Below, in pieces: positions 35,858 to 44,346 of a stretch of 64,000 nucleotides of DNA. Source of the DNA: Pedobacter rhodius (GTDB taxonomy: Bacteria; Bacteroidota; Bacteroidia; Sphingobacteriales; Sphingobacteriaceae). The stretch covers positions 868,001 through 932,000 of the forward strand of contig NZ_JAPWGL010000001.1 of the NCBI RefSeq assembly GCF_027213645.1, written 5' to 3'. The translations under genes and the position numbers were made by a program. The notes under the pieces are model-generated. The model worked only from the letters and a program-made list of their open reading frames with translations, searched no databases and had not been told where the DNA came from. Each line of letters starts with the position of its first letter. Position 1 is the stretch's first letter.

Positions 35858-36255
35858 AATACCAGGTTCGTTAACTGATAGCCCCTGTTGATCCTATTTT
35901 CAGGAATGATGTGGAATATTTATTCGAAGCGCAAGACCAGTAGTGCTTGGTTGGCTTCGGTCCCGCTTTTGCTGCAAGTCCTCACTGCGTTCCGGGCTTT
36001 ACGCTACAATCGGGGCTATGTTACACAGTTTGCTGCTTTTCGGTTGCTTTTTTTTGTGTACTGCCCCTTGTTTCTAAGCCCGATGGGAGCGGCATCCTTT
36101 TTGGGTAAAATATGGTTTAATTTTACCGGAAACTTCCCAAAAAGATACAGCGAACAAGCGGGGCTGCCGGCCGCCACAGGCAATGTACTTACGCTTTCTA
36201 AAAAAAATGGTAATTAAGATTAGGAATTAAATATCCTGCAATAAAAAATAAATAA
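35858..36255. other. Gene-free stretch with dispersed-repeat character
   Basis: No credible gene. The sequence contains GGTCCCGCTTTTGCTGC and CGGGCTTTACGCTACAATCG, a style of intergenic repeat common in Pedobacter-like genomes, and a GC-richer 36100-36180 part. An open frame at 35888-36217 has no family similarity, poor composition and runs through these repeats. The stretch separates GH109 from the kinase gene, so co-transcription of the two is uncertain. Confidence 0.5.
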
Positions 36256-37356
36256 ATGATTGAAAAAGTGTTGAAAGCCTACGGACTGGATGATATAAAA
36301 TGTGATGTTAAACCTTTCGGGAATGGTTTAATTAATAAAACCTGGAAAGTTTCCAGTAGTGATGCACAATATATTTTACAAAAAGTAAACACCAAAGTAT
36401 TCCGGTTTCCTGAACGTATTGCGGAAAATACACTAATGCTGAAGAACTACCTGGATAGCGTTGCACCGCAATATTTATTTATTGCGCCATTAAGAACAAT
36501 AACAGGCGATGTAATATTGGAAGATGGCGAATCTGTTTACAGGCTTTTTCCTTTTATTGCCGACTCGTATACCATTGATACGGTTACCGAAGCAGACCAG
36601 GCCTACCATGCGGCTAAACAATTTGGAAAATTCAGCAGGGTACTTGAAGCTTTTAATCCGGATGGCTTGAATGTTACAATTCCCGATTTTCATAACCTTA
36701 CGCTGCGGACAGCACAATTTTTTGAAGCTTTAAAAAATGCTAGTCAACAGCGGTTGAAAACAGCAGATTGGGCAATAGATGTTGTGAAAAAATGTTTATG
36801 GATCGCAAAGCGATTTGATGAACTTATCGCAGGAAATGGTTTGAAGACCAGGGTAATACATCATGATACTAAAATAAATAATGTGCTTTTAAACATTAAT
36901 AATGGTTTTGGTATAGGTGTTATCGATTTAGATACTGTAATGCCGGGCTATTTTATCAGTGATGTTGGGGATATGATGCGAACCTATTTATCGCCTGTAA
37001 ATGAAGAAGAAACCTCGTTTGATAAAATTACCGTTCGTTCGGACATATTTTTAGCAATATATAAAGGCTATATGGAAGAAATGCACCGAAGTTTAACGAA
37101 TACCGAAAAAGGACTGTTCATTTACAGCGGACAATTTATGATATACATGCAGGCACTCCGGTTCTTAACGGATTACCTGAATGGTGATATTTATTACCCG
37201 GTTGCCCATGCCGAACATAACCTTATGCGGGCGAAGAATCAGCTTGTTTTATTGATGGAATACACGAAATCTTCGGCAAATTTTGAAAAAATTATTAAAA
37301 ATTATGAGCTTAGCGCCACCCTAACCCTCCCCAAAGGAGAGGGGGCTGCTTTTTGA
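36256..37356 (+). CDS. NahK-like N-acetylhexosamine 1-kinase (APH-type kinase)
   Basis: A 366-residue kinase of the aminoglycoside phosphotransferase fold. The nucleotide-binding start GNGLINKTWKV is followed by the catalytic loop HHDTKINNVLLN near residue 203 (Brenner motif HxDxxxxN) and the metal-binding VIDLDTVMPG. The exact wording DTKINNVL and VIDLDTVMPG is that of N-acetylhexosamine 1-kinase (NahK) from bifidobacteria. NahK makes GalNAc-1-P or GlcNAc-1-P from ATP and the free sugar in the cytoplasm. This would take the product of the GH109 enzyme encoded just before. The last 15 or so residues come from a repeat-like CCCTCCCCAAAGGAGAGGG sequence and are probably not part of the original protein. 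Confidence 0.75.
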   Translation: MIEKVLKAYGLDDIKCDVKPFGNGLINKTWKVSSSDAQYILQKVNTKVFRFPERIAENTLMLKNYLDSVAPQYLFIAPLRTITGDVILEDGESVYRLFPFIADSYTIDTVTEADQAYHAAKQFGKFSRVLEAFNPDGLNVTIPDFHNLTLRTAQFFEALKNASQQRLKTADWAIDVVKKCLWIAKRFDELIAGNGLKTRVIHHDTKINNVLLNINNGFGIGVIDLDTVMPGYFISDVGDMMRTYLSPVNEEETSFDKITVRSDIFLAIYKGYMEEMHRSLTNTEKGLFIYSGQFMIYMQALRFLTDYLNGDIYYPVAHAEHNLMRAKNQLVLLMEYTKSSANFEKIIKNYELSATLTLPKGEGAAF

Positions 37357-37916
37357 AAATTTCTTGTTGTTTCCCTAAGCACAGTCTTGCCTCGGCTGGC
37401 CGCCGAATGGCTCTTACCTTTTTCTTGATAAAAAGGAACAAAACCGAGCATTTTCTGCGAGCTCATGAATGCGATTAAAAGCAATATAAACAAAGGAATA
37501 AATCAAGACTTGGACCTCTGATGTCGTATAAATTCGTTAAAGCTTTATTTTCGGCAACACAAGCCCCACGATGAAAAATCGGGGAGGACACGCTACCACG
37601 GTCAGTGGTGGTTAGAAAGAATTTGCAAAAACTTTAACGTCCTGAGCGTAGTCGAAGAGTCTCCTTCCGTCATTTCCTATGCCGGATAGCAGGGTGCTTA
37701 AGGACTTGATGTATATGCCTGCTGCTTTTTTCGGAAGACACTCATACATCCAGATCCCCTCCTTATTTCAAGGAGGGGCCGGGAGTGTTTTTTGCTGTTA
37801 ACTATCGTTTGGTGTCTCACCAACCAGTAAAAAACGTTTATTAATTCGCCATCGGATAACGGTACTTAATTTTCCCGCTATTTCGCGGCTCGTAAATTAC
37901 GAACCGGAACAACAAA
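37357..37916. repeat. Intergenic region with dispersed repeats and a GC-rich hairpin
   Basis: No gene seen in 560 bases. CCCCTCCTT at 37756-37764 pairs exactly with AAGGAGGGG at 37770-37778. Similar C-run/G-run units occur at 37320-37345 and near 48270-48370, so this is one dispersed repeat family. CCTTTTTCTTGATAAAAAGG near 37415 is another inverted repeat of intergenic type. Confidence 0.6.
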
Positions 37917-39116
37917 TTAAATCGTCCGTCCAGGGTATTGTTGTAAAGCAATTTCCAAACAATCCATTGCTTTATTTAAATCTTCGGTGTTTAAAACATA
38001 AGCCATACGCACTTCATTTTTACCAGAACCCGGTGTCGAATAAAATCCGGTTGCAGGCGCCATCATAACCGTTTGGTTTTTATGGCTAAAATCTTCTAAA
38101 ATCCATTGGCAGAATTTATCCGCATCGTCAATCGGGAATTTGGCAACCACGTAAAACGCACCACCCGGATTCGGACAGAAAACACCATCTATATTATTTA
38201 AACGTCCAACTAAAGTGTCCCTGCGTAAAGTATATTCTGTATTTACTTTTTCAAAATAGGCATCAGGTGTATCAACGGCTGCAGCTCCGGCAATTTGTTC
38301 AACCATTCCCGGACTCAATCTGGCTTGCGCAAACTTTAATCCCGAAGCGATAACCTCTTTGTTTTTCGTAATTAAACAGCCTAAACGGGCGCCGCAAGCA
38401 CTGTAACGTTTAGAAACCGTGTCCATAATTACAACATTTTCATCCAGTCCGTCTAAATGCATCGGCGAAATAAATTCCCGGCCATCGTAGCAAAACTCGC
38501 GGTAAGCTTCATCAGAAAACAAAAACAAATCGTATTTGACACAAAGCGTTTTTAAAGCTTCCAGTTCTGCTCTCGAATATAAATAGCCTGTAGGATTATT
38601 AGGATTGCATATAATAATTGCTTTTGTTTTATCGGTTATTAACTTTTCAAATTCGGCGATAGGGGGAAGCGCAAAACCATTTTCTATATAAGATAAGATA
38701 GGTTTTACAACGACATTACTCATGCAGGCAAAGCCGTTATAATTTGCATAAAAAGGCTCAGGAATAATAATTTCATCGCCCTCGTTAACACAAGTTTGCA
38801 TGGCGATGGTTATGGCTTCAGAACCGCCAACCGTTACCAGTATATTTTCGGGCTTAATATTATAGCCTAGTTTATTGTAATATTCAGTCAGTTTTTCACG
38901 GTAAGCCAGCGTACCTTCTGAGGGTGTATAGGCCCAAACGTTAAAATCAATGTTTTTAATCGCATTTAACATGCCTTCAGGGGTTTCAATATCCGGCTGA
39001 CCTATATTTAAATGAAAAACTTTTTTACCGTCTCTTTTTGCTTTATCTGCAAATGGGGTTAACTTTCTGATTGGTGATGCAGGCATCTGCAAACCTTTTT
39101 GTGAAATTTTTGGCAT
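37917..39116 (-). CDS. Class I/II pyridoxal-phosphate aminotransferase
   Basis: A 399-residue fold-type I aminotransferase. Visible motifs: NIGQPDIETPEG near the start, NPNNPTGYLYS, LFSDEAYREF, and the PLP lysine in DTVSKRYSACGARLG, with a C-terminal Arg in NEVRMAYVL that binds the substrate carboxylate. Family members act on aspartate, aromatic or branched amino acids; I cannot choose. Aromatic aminotransferase would fit the aro genes 4 kb away but this is an inference. A strong terminator-like hairpin ends only about 12 bases before its ATG, so its transcript either starts very close or arises by read-through. Confidence 0.88.
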   Translation of the reverse strand: MPKISQKGLQMPASPIRKLTPFADKAKRDGKKVFHLNIGQPDIETPEGMLNAIKNIDFNVWAYTPSEGTLAYREKLTEYYNKLGYNIKPENILVTVGGSEAITIAMQTCVNEGDEIIIPEPFYANYNGFACMSNVVVKPILSYIENGFALPPIAEFEKLITDKTKAIIICNPNNPTGYLYSRAELEALKTLCVKYDLFLFSDEAYREFCYDGREFISPMHLDGLDENVVIMDTVSKRYSACGARLGCLITKNKEVIASGLKFAQARLSPGMVEQIAGAAAVDTPDAYFEKVNTEYTLRRDTLVGRLNNIDGVFCPNPGGAFYVVAKFPIDDADKFCQWILEDFSHKNQTVMMAPATGFYSTPGSGKNEVRMAYVLNTEDLNKAMDCLEIALQQYPGRTI

Positions 39117-39127
39117 GGTGCAAAAAT

Positions 39128-39162
39128 AAAAAAGTCCCGGTGAAAACCGGGACTTTTTAAAT
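39128..39162 (-). terminator. Intrinsic terminator between the DUF1573 and aminotransferase genes
   Basis: On the minus strand AAAAAGTCCCGGT pairs with ACCGGGACTTTTT across a short loop and ends in a T-run. It follows the DUF1573 stop by 16 bases. The stem is almost the same as that of the pheA leader terminator at 47946-47979. Both strands carry A/T runs, so it may work in both directions. Confidence 0.85.
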
Positions 39163-39178
39163 ATTATCGTTTAAAAAA

Positions 39179-39571
39179 TTACTTAGATGCCGAAGCAACA
39201 GTTTCACCTTTAATATAAAGTACTTTTACAGGTGTTTTAGCATTTGATGTTACCGTTACTGTTTTTGTAAAAGGTTGTGGAGCACCTGCAGCACTGAACG
39301 TTACTGAAATAGTACCTGTTTCGCCTTTTTTCAAAGGAACGGTTGTGTATTTCGGTACTGTACAACCACAACTTGCTTCTGCTTTTGTAATAATTAGTGG
39401 CTCCTCGCCAATGTTGGTGTATTTAAAATCATAAGTTACAGGTTTGTTGACTGTAATTTTACCAAAATCATGTGTTTCAGCTTCAAATTTAAATTCAGCA
39501 GGCTTAGTTTGTGCATTTGCCATCAAGCCAAAACCCATTACAAAGGTTAATAATACTAAGATCTTTTTCAT
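39179..39571 (-). CDS. DUF1573 domain exported protein
   Basis: A 130-residue protein with signal peptide LVLLTFVMGFGLMANAQ and one DUF1573 domain (an Ig-like beta-sandwich): HDFGKITVNKPVTYDFKYTNIGEEPLIITKAEASCGCTVP, the family hallmark with CGCT, then FSAAGAPQPFTKTVTV. It is periplasmic and has no known biochemical role. It has its own promoter and terminator and is probably a single-gene transcript. Confidence 0.92.
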   Translation of the reverse strand: MKKILVLLTFVMGFGLMANAQTKPAEFKFEAETHDFGKITVNKPVTYDFKYTNIGEEPLIITKAEASCGCTVPKYTTVPLKKGETGTISVTFSAAGAPQPFTKTVTVTSNAKTPVKVLYIKGETVASASK

Positions 39572-39607
39572 ATTTATGTATTGAAATCGTTTTTAAATTT
39601 ACTAAAA

Positions 39608-39638
39608 CAAATTTAATATTTATATATAGAAACAAAAA
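39608..39638 (-). promoter_or_regulatory. Putative promoter of the DUF1573 gene
   Basis: On the minus strand TTTTTG (39633-39638) and TAAATTTG (39608-39615) are 17 bases apart, close to the Bacteroidota -33/-7 consensus (TTTG and TAnnTTTG). It lies 37 bases upstream of the start codon. Confidence 0.5.
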
Positions 39639-39711
39639 CTATTCCAAATATTTTTTACTAATCCATATATAATTTTACAATTGATGATAAAGGCAAACTT
39701 TTAATTTTCCA

Positions 39712-39719
39712 TATATTTG
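39712..39719 (+). promoter_or_regulatory. Putative -7 element of the E1 dehydrogenase gene
   Basis: TATATTTG fits TAnnTTTG and lies 22 bases before the ATG at 39742. No clear -33 element is seen at the usual distance. Confidence 0.45.
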
Positions 39720-39741
39720 CCGCAACCAATATTTGATTGCG

Positions 39742-42162
39742 ATGCAGAATGAAAAATTGATTACCAACTCTATTGATACTTCTGAACTAAGTTTTAATGA
39801 TTTTAAATCTATTGTTATAAATGATTATAAAATAGCTTATGAGAGTAGGCAGGCCAGTATTTTAGGTCGCAGGGAAGTGTTAACCGGGAAGGCGAAATTT
39901 GGTATTTTCGGCGACGGAAAGGAAGTTCCTCAAATCGCGATGGCCAAAGCCTTTAAAAATGGCGATTGGCGCTCTGGCTATTACCGCGATCAAACTTTTG
40001 CATTTGCAGCCGGAATATCTACAATTAAGGAATTTTTTGCTCAATTGTATGCAAATCCTACCGAAGGCGCTGATCCTTTTTCAGGTGGCCGACAAATGAA
40101 TTGCCATTTCGCAACTAAATCGGTTAATGAAGATGGCAGCTGGAATGATTTAACTCAAATTAAAAATGTTTCTTCAGATATATCGCCTACAGGAGGCCAA
40201 ATGGCACGCCTCGTTGGTTTAGCTTATGCATCAAAATTATTCAGAAATAATAAAGAACTTGATTACCTAAAACATTTTTCTGTTCATGGAAACGAAGTTG
40301 CCTTTGGTACAATTGGCAATGCTTCAACATCAGAAGGTGTGTTTTTTGAGGCAATAAATGCTGCAGGTGTTTTACAAATCCCTATGGCAGTTTCCATTTG
40401 GGATGATGCCTACGGCATATCGGTTCCCGCAAAATATCAAACAACAAAAGAAGATATTTCTGAAGTTTTAAAGGGTTTTCAACGGGATGAAAAAAATCCC
40501 GGATATGAAATTTATAAAGTTAAAGGCTGGGATTACCCTGCATTGTGCGAGGTTTACGAAAAAGCGATAAATATTTGTCGTGAGGAACATGTGCCCGTGC
40601 TGATTCACGTTACCGAACTTACCCAGCCACAAGGCCATAGCACCTCAGGTTCTCATGAAAGGTATAAATCAAAAGATAGGCTAAGCTGGGAAAATGAGCA
40701 CGATTGTATTGCAAAAATGCGCGAGTGGATGCTGGAATCGGCAATTGTATCTGATGAAGAACTTGCAGAATTGGAGAAAACAGCCAAAATTTTTGTTCGT
40801 AATGCACAAAAGGAAGCCTGGAACGAGTTTTTAGACAGTATGAAACCTGAGCAAAAGTTCGTGGTAGATTACATTTCAGCAATGGTTAAAAGCCAGCCTG
40901 AGCTTGCAAAAATTTCTTCCCAATTGGCTGCTACCGCAGATGCACAACGACGGGAAATTTTTGTAGCTGCCCGCAAAGCGATTAGATTGTCTGCCGGAAA
41001 ACCTTCGGCAGAACGCGAAGCTTTGGTAAACTGGTATAAAAGTCAGGACAAATTAAACTATAACAGGTACAATTCGAAACTCCACACCAATGGCAGTGAA
41101 AGTCCTGATAAAATAACTATTGTAGATGCAGTTTATGATGAACTGTCGAAAATGGTCGATGGACGTGAAGTGCTGAATGCATGCTTTAATGAAAATTTTG
41201 CCCGTGATCCTCGATTAGTTGCTTTTGGTGAAGATTTAGGAAATATCGGGGATGTAAATCAGGGTTTTGCCGGCTTACAAACCAAATATGGCGAATTAAG
41301 GGTAACAGATACCGGCATTCGTGAAATGACCATTATGGGTCAGGGTATTGGCCTGGCGATGCGTGGTTTAAAACCAATTGCAGAAATTCAATACCTGGAT
41401 TATCTGATATTTGCCTTAAATGTTTTGAGTGATGATCTGGCCTCGCTATCTTACCGTACAAAAGGCATACAAAAAGCGCCGGTAATCGTAAGAACCAGAG
41501 GTCATCGTTTGGAGGGTATCTGGCATTCCGGATCGCCAATAAGTATGATTCTTGGTTCGCTAAGGGGTTTGCATTTATGTGTGCCAAGAAATATGACCCA
41601 GGCTGCAGGCATGTACAATACCCTTTTCCGGGCTGATGAACCTGCAGTAGTTATCGAATGTCTTAACGGTTATCGTTTAAAGGAAAAGTTACCAAATAAC
41701 GTCGGCGAATTTACAGTACCATTAGGAAAGGCAGAAGTTCTGGAAGAAGGAACTGATATTACTGTGGTTTCTTATGGTTCGACCTTAAGGATTGTGCAAG
41801 AGGCCGCAGAGGAGTTGGCTGCAATGGGTATTTCTGTTGAAATAATAGATCCTCAAACGCTTTTACCTTTCGATAAAACAAATGTTTGTGCTGCATCACT
41901 AAAAAAAACAAATAAACTTTTAGTGGTCGATGAAGATGTTCCGGGTGGTGCTTCTGCTTATATTCTTCAACAGATTTTAGAAGGCCAGAAAGGTTATTTT
42001 CATTTAGACGGACAGCCACAAACATTATCGGCAAAGGCACACAGACCACCTTTCGGTTCAGATGGCGATTATTTCAGCAAACCATCAGTTGATGATGTAA
42101 TAGAAACCGTTTACCAGATGATGCATGATTCAAACCCGGCGAAATATCCTGCTATTTTTTAA
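39742..42162 (+). CDS. 2-oxoacid dehydrogenase E1 component, alpha and beta fused
   Basis: An 806-residue protein with E1-alpha in the first half and E1-beta in the second. In the alpha part GRREVLTGKAKFGIFGDGKE, RSGYYRDQTFAFAAG and the thiamine diphosphate region GNASTSEGVFFEAINAA then DDAYGIS are visible. The beta part begins near VLNACFNENFARDPRLVAFGEDLG and continues with EIQYLDYLIFALN and GGASAYILQQILEG. The start is the ATG at 39742; a TTG nine bases earlier is not needed. It decarboxylates a 2-oxoacid and passes the acyl group to an E2; branched-chain or pyruvate substrates are both possible. No E2 or E3 gene is near. Confidence 0.88.
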   Translation: MQNEKLITNSIDTSELSFNDFKSIVINDYKIAYESRQASILGRREVLTGKAKFGIFGDGKEVPQIAMAKAFKNGDWRSGYYRDQTFAFAAGISTIKEFFAQLYANPTEGADPFSGGRQMNCHFATKSVNEDGSWNDLTQIKNVSSDISPTGGQMARLVGLAYASKLFRNNKELDYLKHFSVHGNEVAFGTIGNASTSEGVFFEAINAAGVLQIPMAVSIWDDAYGISVPAKYQTTKEDISEVLKGFQRDEKNPGYEIYKVKGWDYPALCEVYEKAINICREEHVPVLIHVTELTQPQGHSTSGSHERYKSKDRLSWENEHDCIAKMREWMLESAIVSDEELAELEKTAKIFVRNAQKEAWNEFLDSMKPEQKFVVDYISAMVKSQPELAKISSQLAATADAQRREIFVAARKAIRLSAGKPSAEREALVNWYKSQDKLNYNRYNSKLHTNGSESPDKITIVDAVYDELSKMVDGREVLNACFNENFARDPRLVAFGEDLGNIGDVNQGFAGLQTKYGELRVTDTGIREMTIMGQGIGLAMRGLKPIAEIQYLDYLIFALNVLSDDLASLSYRTKGIQKAPVIVRTRGHRLEGIWHSGSPISMILGSLRGLHLCVPRNMTQAAGMYNTLFRADEPAVVIECLNGYRLKEKLPNNVGEFTVPLGKAEVLEEGTDITVVSYGSTLRIVQEAAEELAAMGISVEIIDPQTLLPFDKTNVCAASLKKTNKLLVVDEDVPGGASAYILQQILEGQKGYFHLDGQPQTLSAKAHRPPFGSDGDYFSKPSVDDVIETVYQMMHDSNPAKYPAIF

Positions 42163-42394
42163 AGCAAGCGTTAATTGATTCAGAGGGGCAGATGTGTATT
42201 TGCAACTGCCCGCTGTAAATTACAGGTTTGAATTTGACTTGAAATGATCTGATTTCACACGAATCAAATAAAAGCGGCTGTATCATAAATATGAAATGTT
42301 ATCCTGAGCGAGCTTGCATTGAGCGAAGTCTATTGAAGGACAAATTTTTGTTTTAATTATCAAAAGTTCTTCGACAGGTGCAGACAGAAATAAC

Positions 42395-43003
42395 TTATTT
42401 CCTGTGCTTCTTTTCCCCGGTATAAAGTTTTTCGCCGGCTTTGATTTCCAATTGTAAGTCATTTTCTTCAGGAGGTACCGGGCAGCGATAACCATCACTA
42501 TAGGCACAATATGGATTATAAGCTTTATTAAAATCGACCTCAATTTTATTATTTACAATTTCTTTAGAACTTAAATCGATATACCTGCCACCACCGTACG
42601 TTTCTTTATTGTTGGTTTCGTCAGTAAAGGGAAGGAAAAGTAAATCCTTGTATTGAGGATTATTTGCCAGGGCGATGCTTTTGTATAAAGTCATTGTAAT
42701 TGCTTGCCCATTTAAATTGAAATTGATTTTTGCGTAGCGATAAAACTCTTTACTTGTGCCGTCATAAGTCGGCATTTTGAAAACCTTTTCGTTTTTTAAA
42801 ATTTCGACATTGGCTAAAACTCTATAAGTGCTGTCCGCATCATAAAAATGAAGATTTTGTAAATCATTCTCTTTTAAAGGCGAATTTGATTCCTTTATGA
42901 AATCTTGCTTGTACCCTTCGCGATGTTTGACGATTTGCTCGGAGTAAGACTGCGCAAAAGTGTTTAAGCCGATGAGTAAAAGGAGGAAAGGGAGAAATTT
43001 CAT
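42395..43003 (-). CDS. DUF1684 family exported protein
   Basis: A 202-residue protein with a signal peptide (LPFLLLLIGLNTFAQ). DUF1684 features: REGYKQDFIKESNSPLKENDLQNLHFYDAD, a middle beta-rich part with LPFTDETNNKETYGGGRYIDL, and the hallmark FNKAYNPYCAYSDGYRCPVPPEENDL, with conserved Cys, Pro and Asn residues. The family has no known function. The C-terminal tail is basic. The 230 bases after its stop, up to the E1 gene end, carry repeat fragments (GAGCGAGCTTGCATTGAGCG near 42305). Confidence 0.85.
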   Translation of the reverse strand: MKFLPFLLLLIGLNTFAQSYSEQIVKHREGYKQDFIKESNSPLKENDLQNLHFYDADSTYRVLANVEILKNEKVFKMPTYDGTSKEFYRYAKINFNLNGQAITMTLYKSIALANNPQYKDLLFLPFTDETNNKETYGGGRYIDLSSKEIVNNKIEVDFNKAYNPYCAYSDGYRCPVPPEENDLQLEIKAGEKLYTGEKKHRK

Positions 43004-43081
43004 AATTTATTTTGCATATCTGTTGTTAGTTTGAGCCTGTCTAAGACCATTAAATTGCCATCTTTTCGCCTGAAATGCAAC

Positions 43082-43147
43082 GAAACGGAGAAATCTTTAA
43101 TTTATATTTCCTACTACAAAGATTTCTCGGCTGCGCTCGAAATGACG
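43082..43147. repeat. Inverted dispersed repeat
   Basis: GAGAAATCTTT at 43088-43098 pairs with AAAGATTTCTC at 43118-43128. The right half, with TCGAAATGACG, matches a unit at 8906-8935. The left side (CGAAACGGAGAAATC) is the same unit reversed. It lies between the aroC stop and the DUF1684 gene and may stop transcription after aroC. Confidence 0.6.
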
Positions 43148-43156
43148 GCCTAGTAC

Positions 43157-44254
43157 TTACACCACGCTCACTTTATTTCTTAAAAACTGGTCTGCCAAAA
43201 CTAAAGCTGCCATCGCCTCAACAATAACAACTGCTCTTGGCACAACACATGGGTCGTGACGACCTTTTCCTTTAATTTCTGAAGCCTCGCCCGCTGCATT
43301 AATCGTTTGCTGGTTATGCATAATCGTAGCAACCGGTTTAAAAGCAACTTTAAAAGTAATATCCATTCCGTTTGAAATGCCCCCCAAAATGCCACCGGCA
43401 AAATTGGTGGTCGTTTTAAAAACTTTTGAATCAGCAGCTTTTGGTTGAGGAATATCGTTATGTTGAGAACCTCTTAATTCACTTCCGGCAAACCCGGAGC
43501 CATATTCAAAGCCATGAACGGCATTAATACTCAACATTGCCTTGCCTAAATCGGCATGTAATTTATCAAAAACAGGTTCGCCCAAACCGGCCGGGCAACC
43601 TTTAATTACACAGCCAATTTTACCGCCAACGGTATCGCCGTCTTTTCTTACTGAGTCAATAAATTCAATCATTTCATGCGCAGTTGCCGGATCGGCACAA
43701 CGAACGATGTTTTCTTCCCTGATATTGAGCAATGCGGACAAATCATTGCTTTCTAAATTCGGTGCTTCAATGGTTCCAACCGATGTAACGTGAGCGAAAA
43801 TCTCTATACCTTGTTGCTTTAAGAATAATTTGGCAATGGCACCTGCGGCTACACGGGCAGCCGTTTCACGAGCCGACGAACGGCCGCCACCGCGATGGTC
43901 GCGGATGCCGTATTTTGCATCATAAACGTAATCCGCATGGCTCGGGCGATATACATCAACGTTGTGTCCGTAATCTTTCGAACGCTGGTCTTCATTTGGA
44001 ATTAACAAGGCAATCGGTGTTCCGGTGCTTTTACCCTCAAAAATGCCCGACAAAATCTGAACGGTGTCGCTCTCTTTTCTTTGCGTGGTAATTTTCGACT
44101 GACCTGGTTTACGCTTATCCAATTCTGATTGAATAAAATCCAGGTCGATAGCCAATTGCGCCGGGCAGCCATCAATAATTACCCCTATAGCTACGCCATG
44201 AGATTCGCCAAAGGTCGTGATACGAAATAGTTGTCCGAATGAGTTGCCTGCCAT
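43157..44254 (-). CDS. aroC: Chorismate synthase
   Basis: A 365-residue enzyme; the start [20 protein letters not shown] and the signatures [20 protein letters not shown] and [13 protein letters not shown] are diagnostic. It converts 5-enolpyruvylshikimate-3-phosphate to chorismate with reduced FMN, the last step of the shikimate pathway. It follows aroA after 92 bases on the same strand; a short tandem repeat of the TACTTGATAC type fills part of that gap. It is the last gene of the pheA-led run. Confidence 0.97.
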   Translation of the reverse strand: MAGNSFGQLFRITTFGESHGVAIGVIIDGCPAQLAIDLDFIQSELDKRKPGQSKITTQRKESDTVQILSGIFEGKSTGTPIALLIPNEDQRSKDYGHNVDVYRPSHADYVYDAKYGIRDHRGGGRSSARETAARVAAGAIAKLFLKQQGIEIFAHVTSVGTIEAPNLESNDLSALLNIREENIVRCADPATAHEMIEFIDSVRKDGDTVGGKIGCVIKGCPAGLGEPVFDKLHADLGKAMLSINAVHGFEYGSGFAGSELRGSQHNDIPQPKAADSKVFKTTTNFAGGILGGISNGMDITFKVAFKPVATIMHNQQTINAAGEASEIKGKGRHDPCVVPRAVVIVEAMAALVLADQFLRNKVSVV

Positions 44255-44346
44255 TTTTATTTTAGATTGATGATTTTGGATTTACGATTTTTTGAGTTGT
44301 TTTTCACCTTGATACTCGATACTTACTACTTGATACTAACTACTTG

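Noticed and set aside
35888..36217. 109-codon open frame between GH109 and the kinase gene
   Set aside because: It runs through intergenic repeat sequence, has no family resemblance and an unnatural residue mix; treated as noncoding.
42283..42543. 86-codon minus-strand frame overlapping the DUF1684 gene end
   Set aside because: Runs from inside the real gene into repeat fragments; no independent support.
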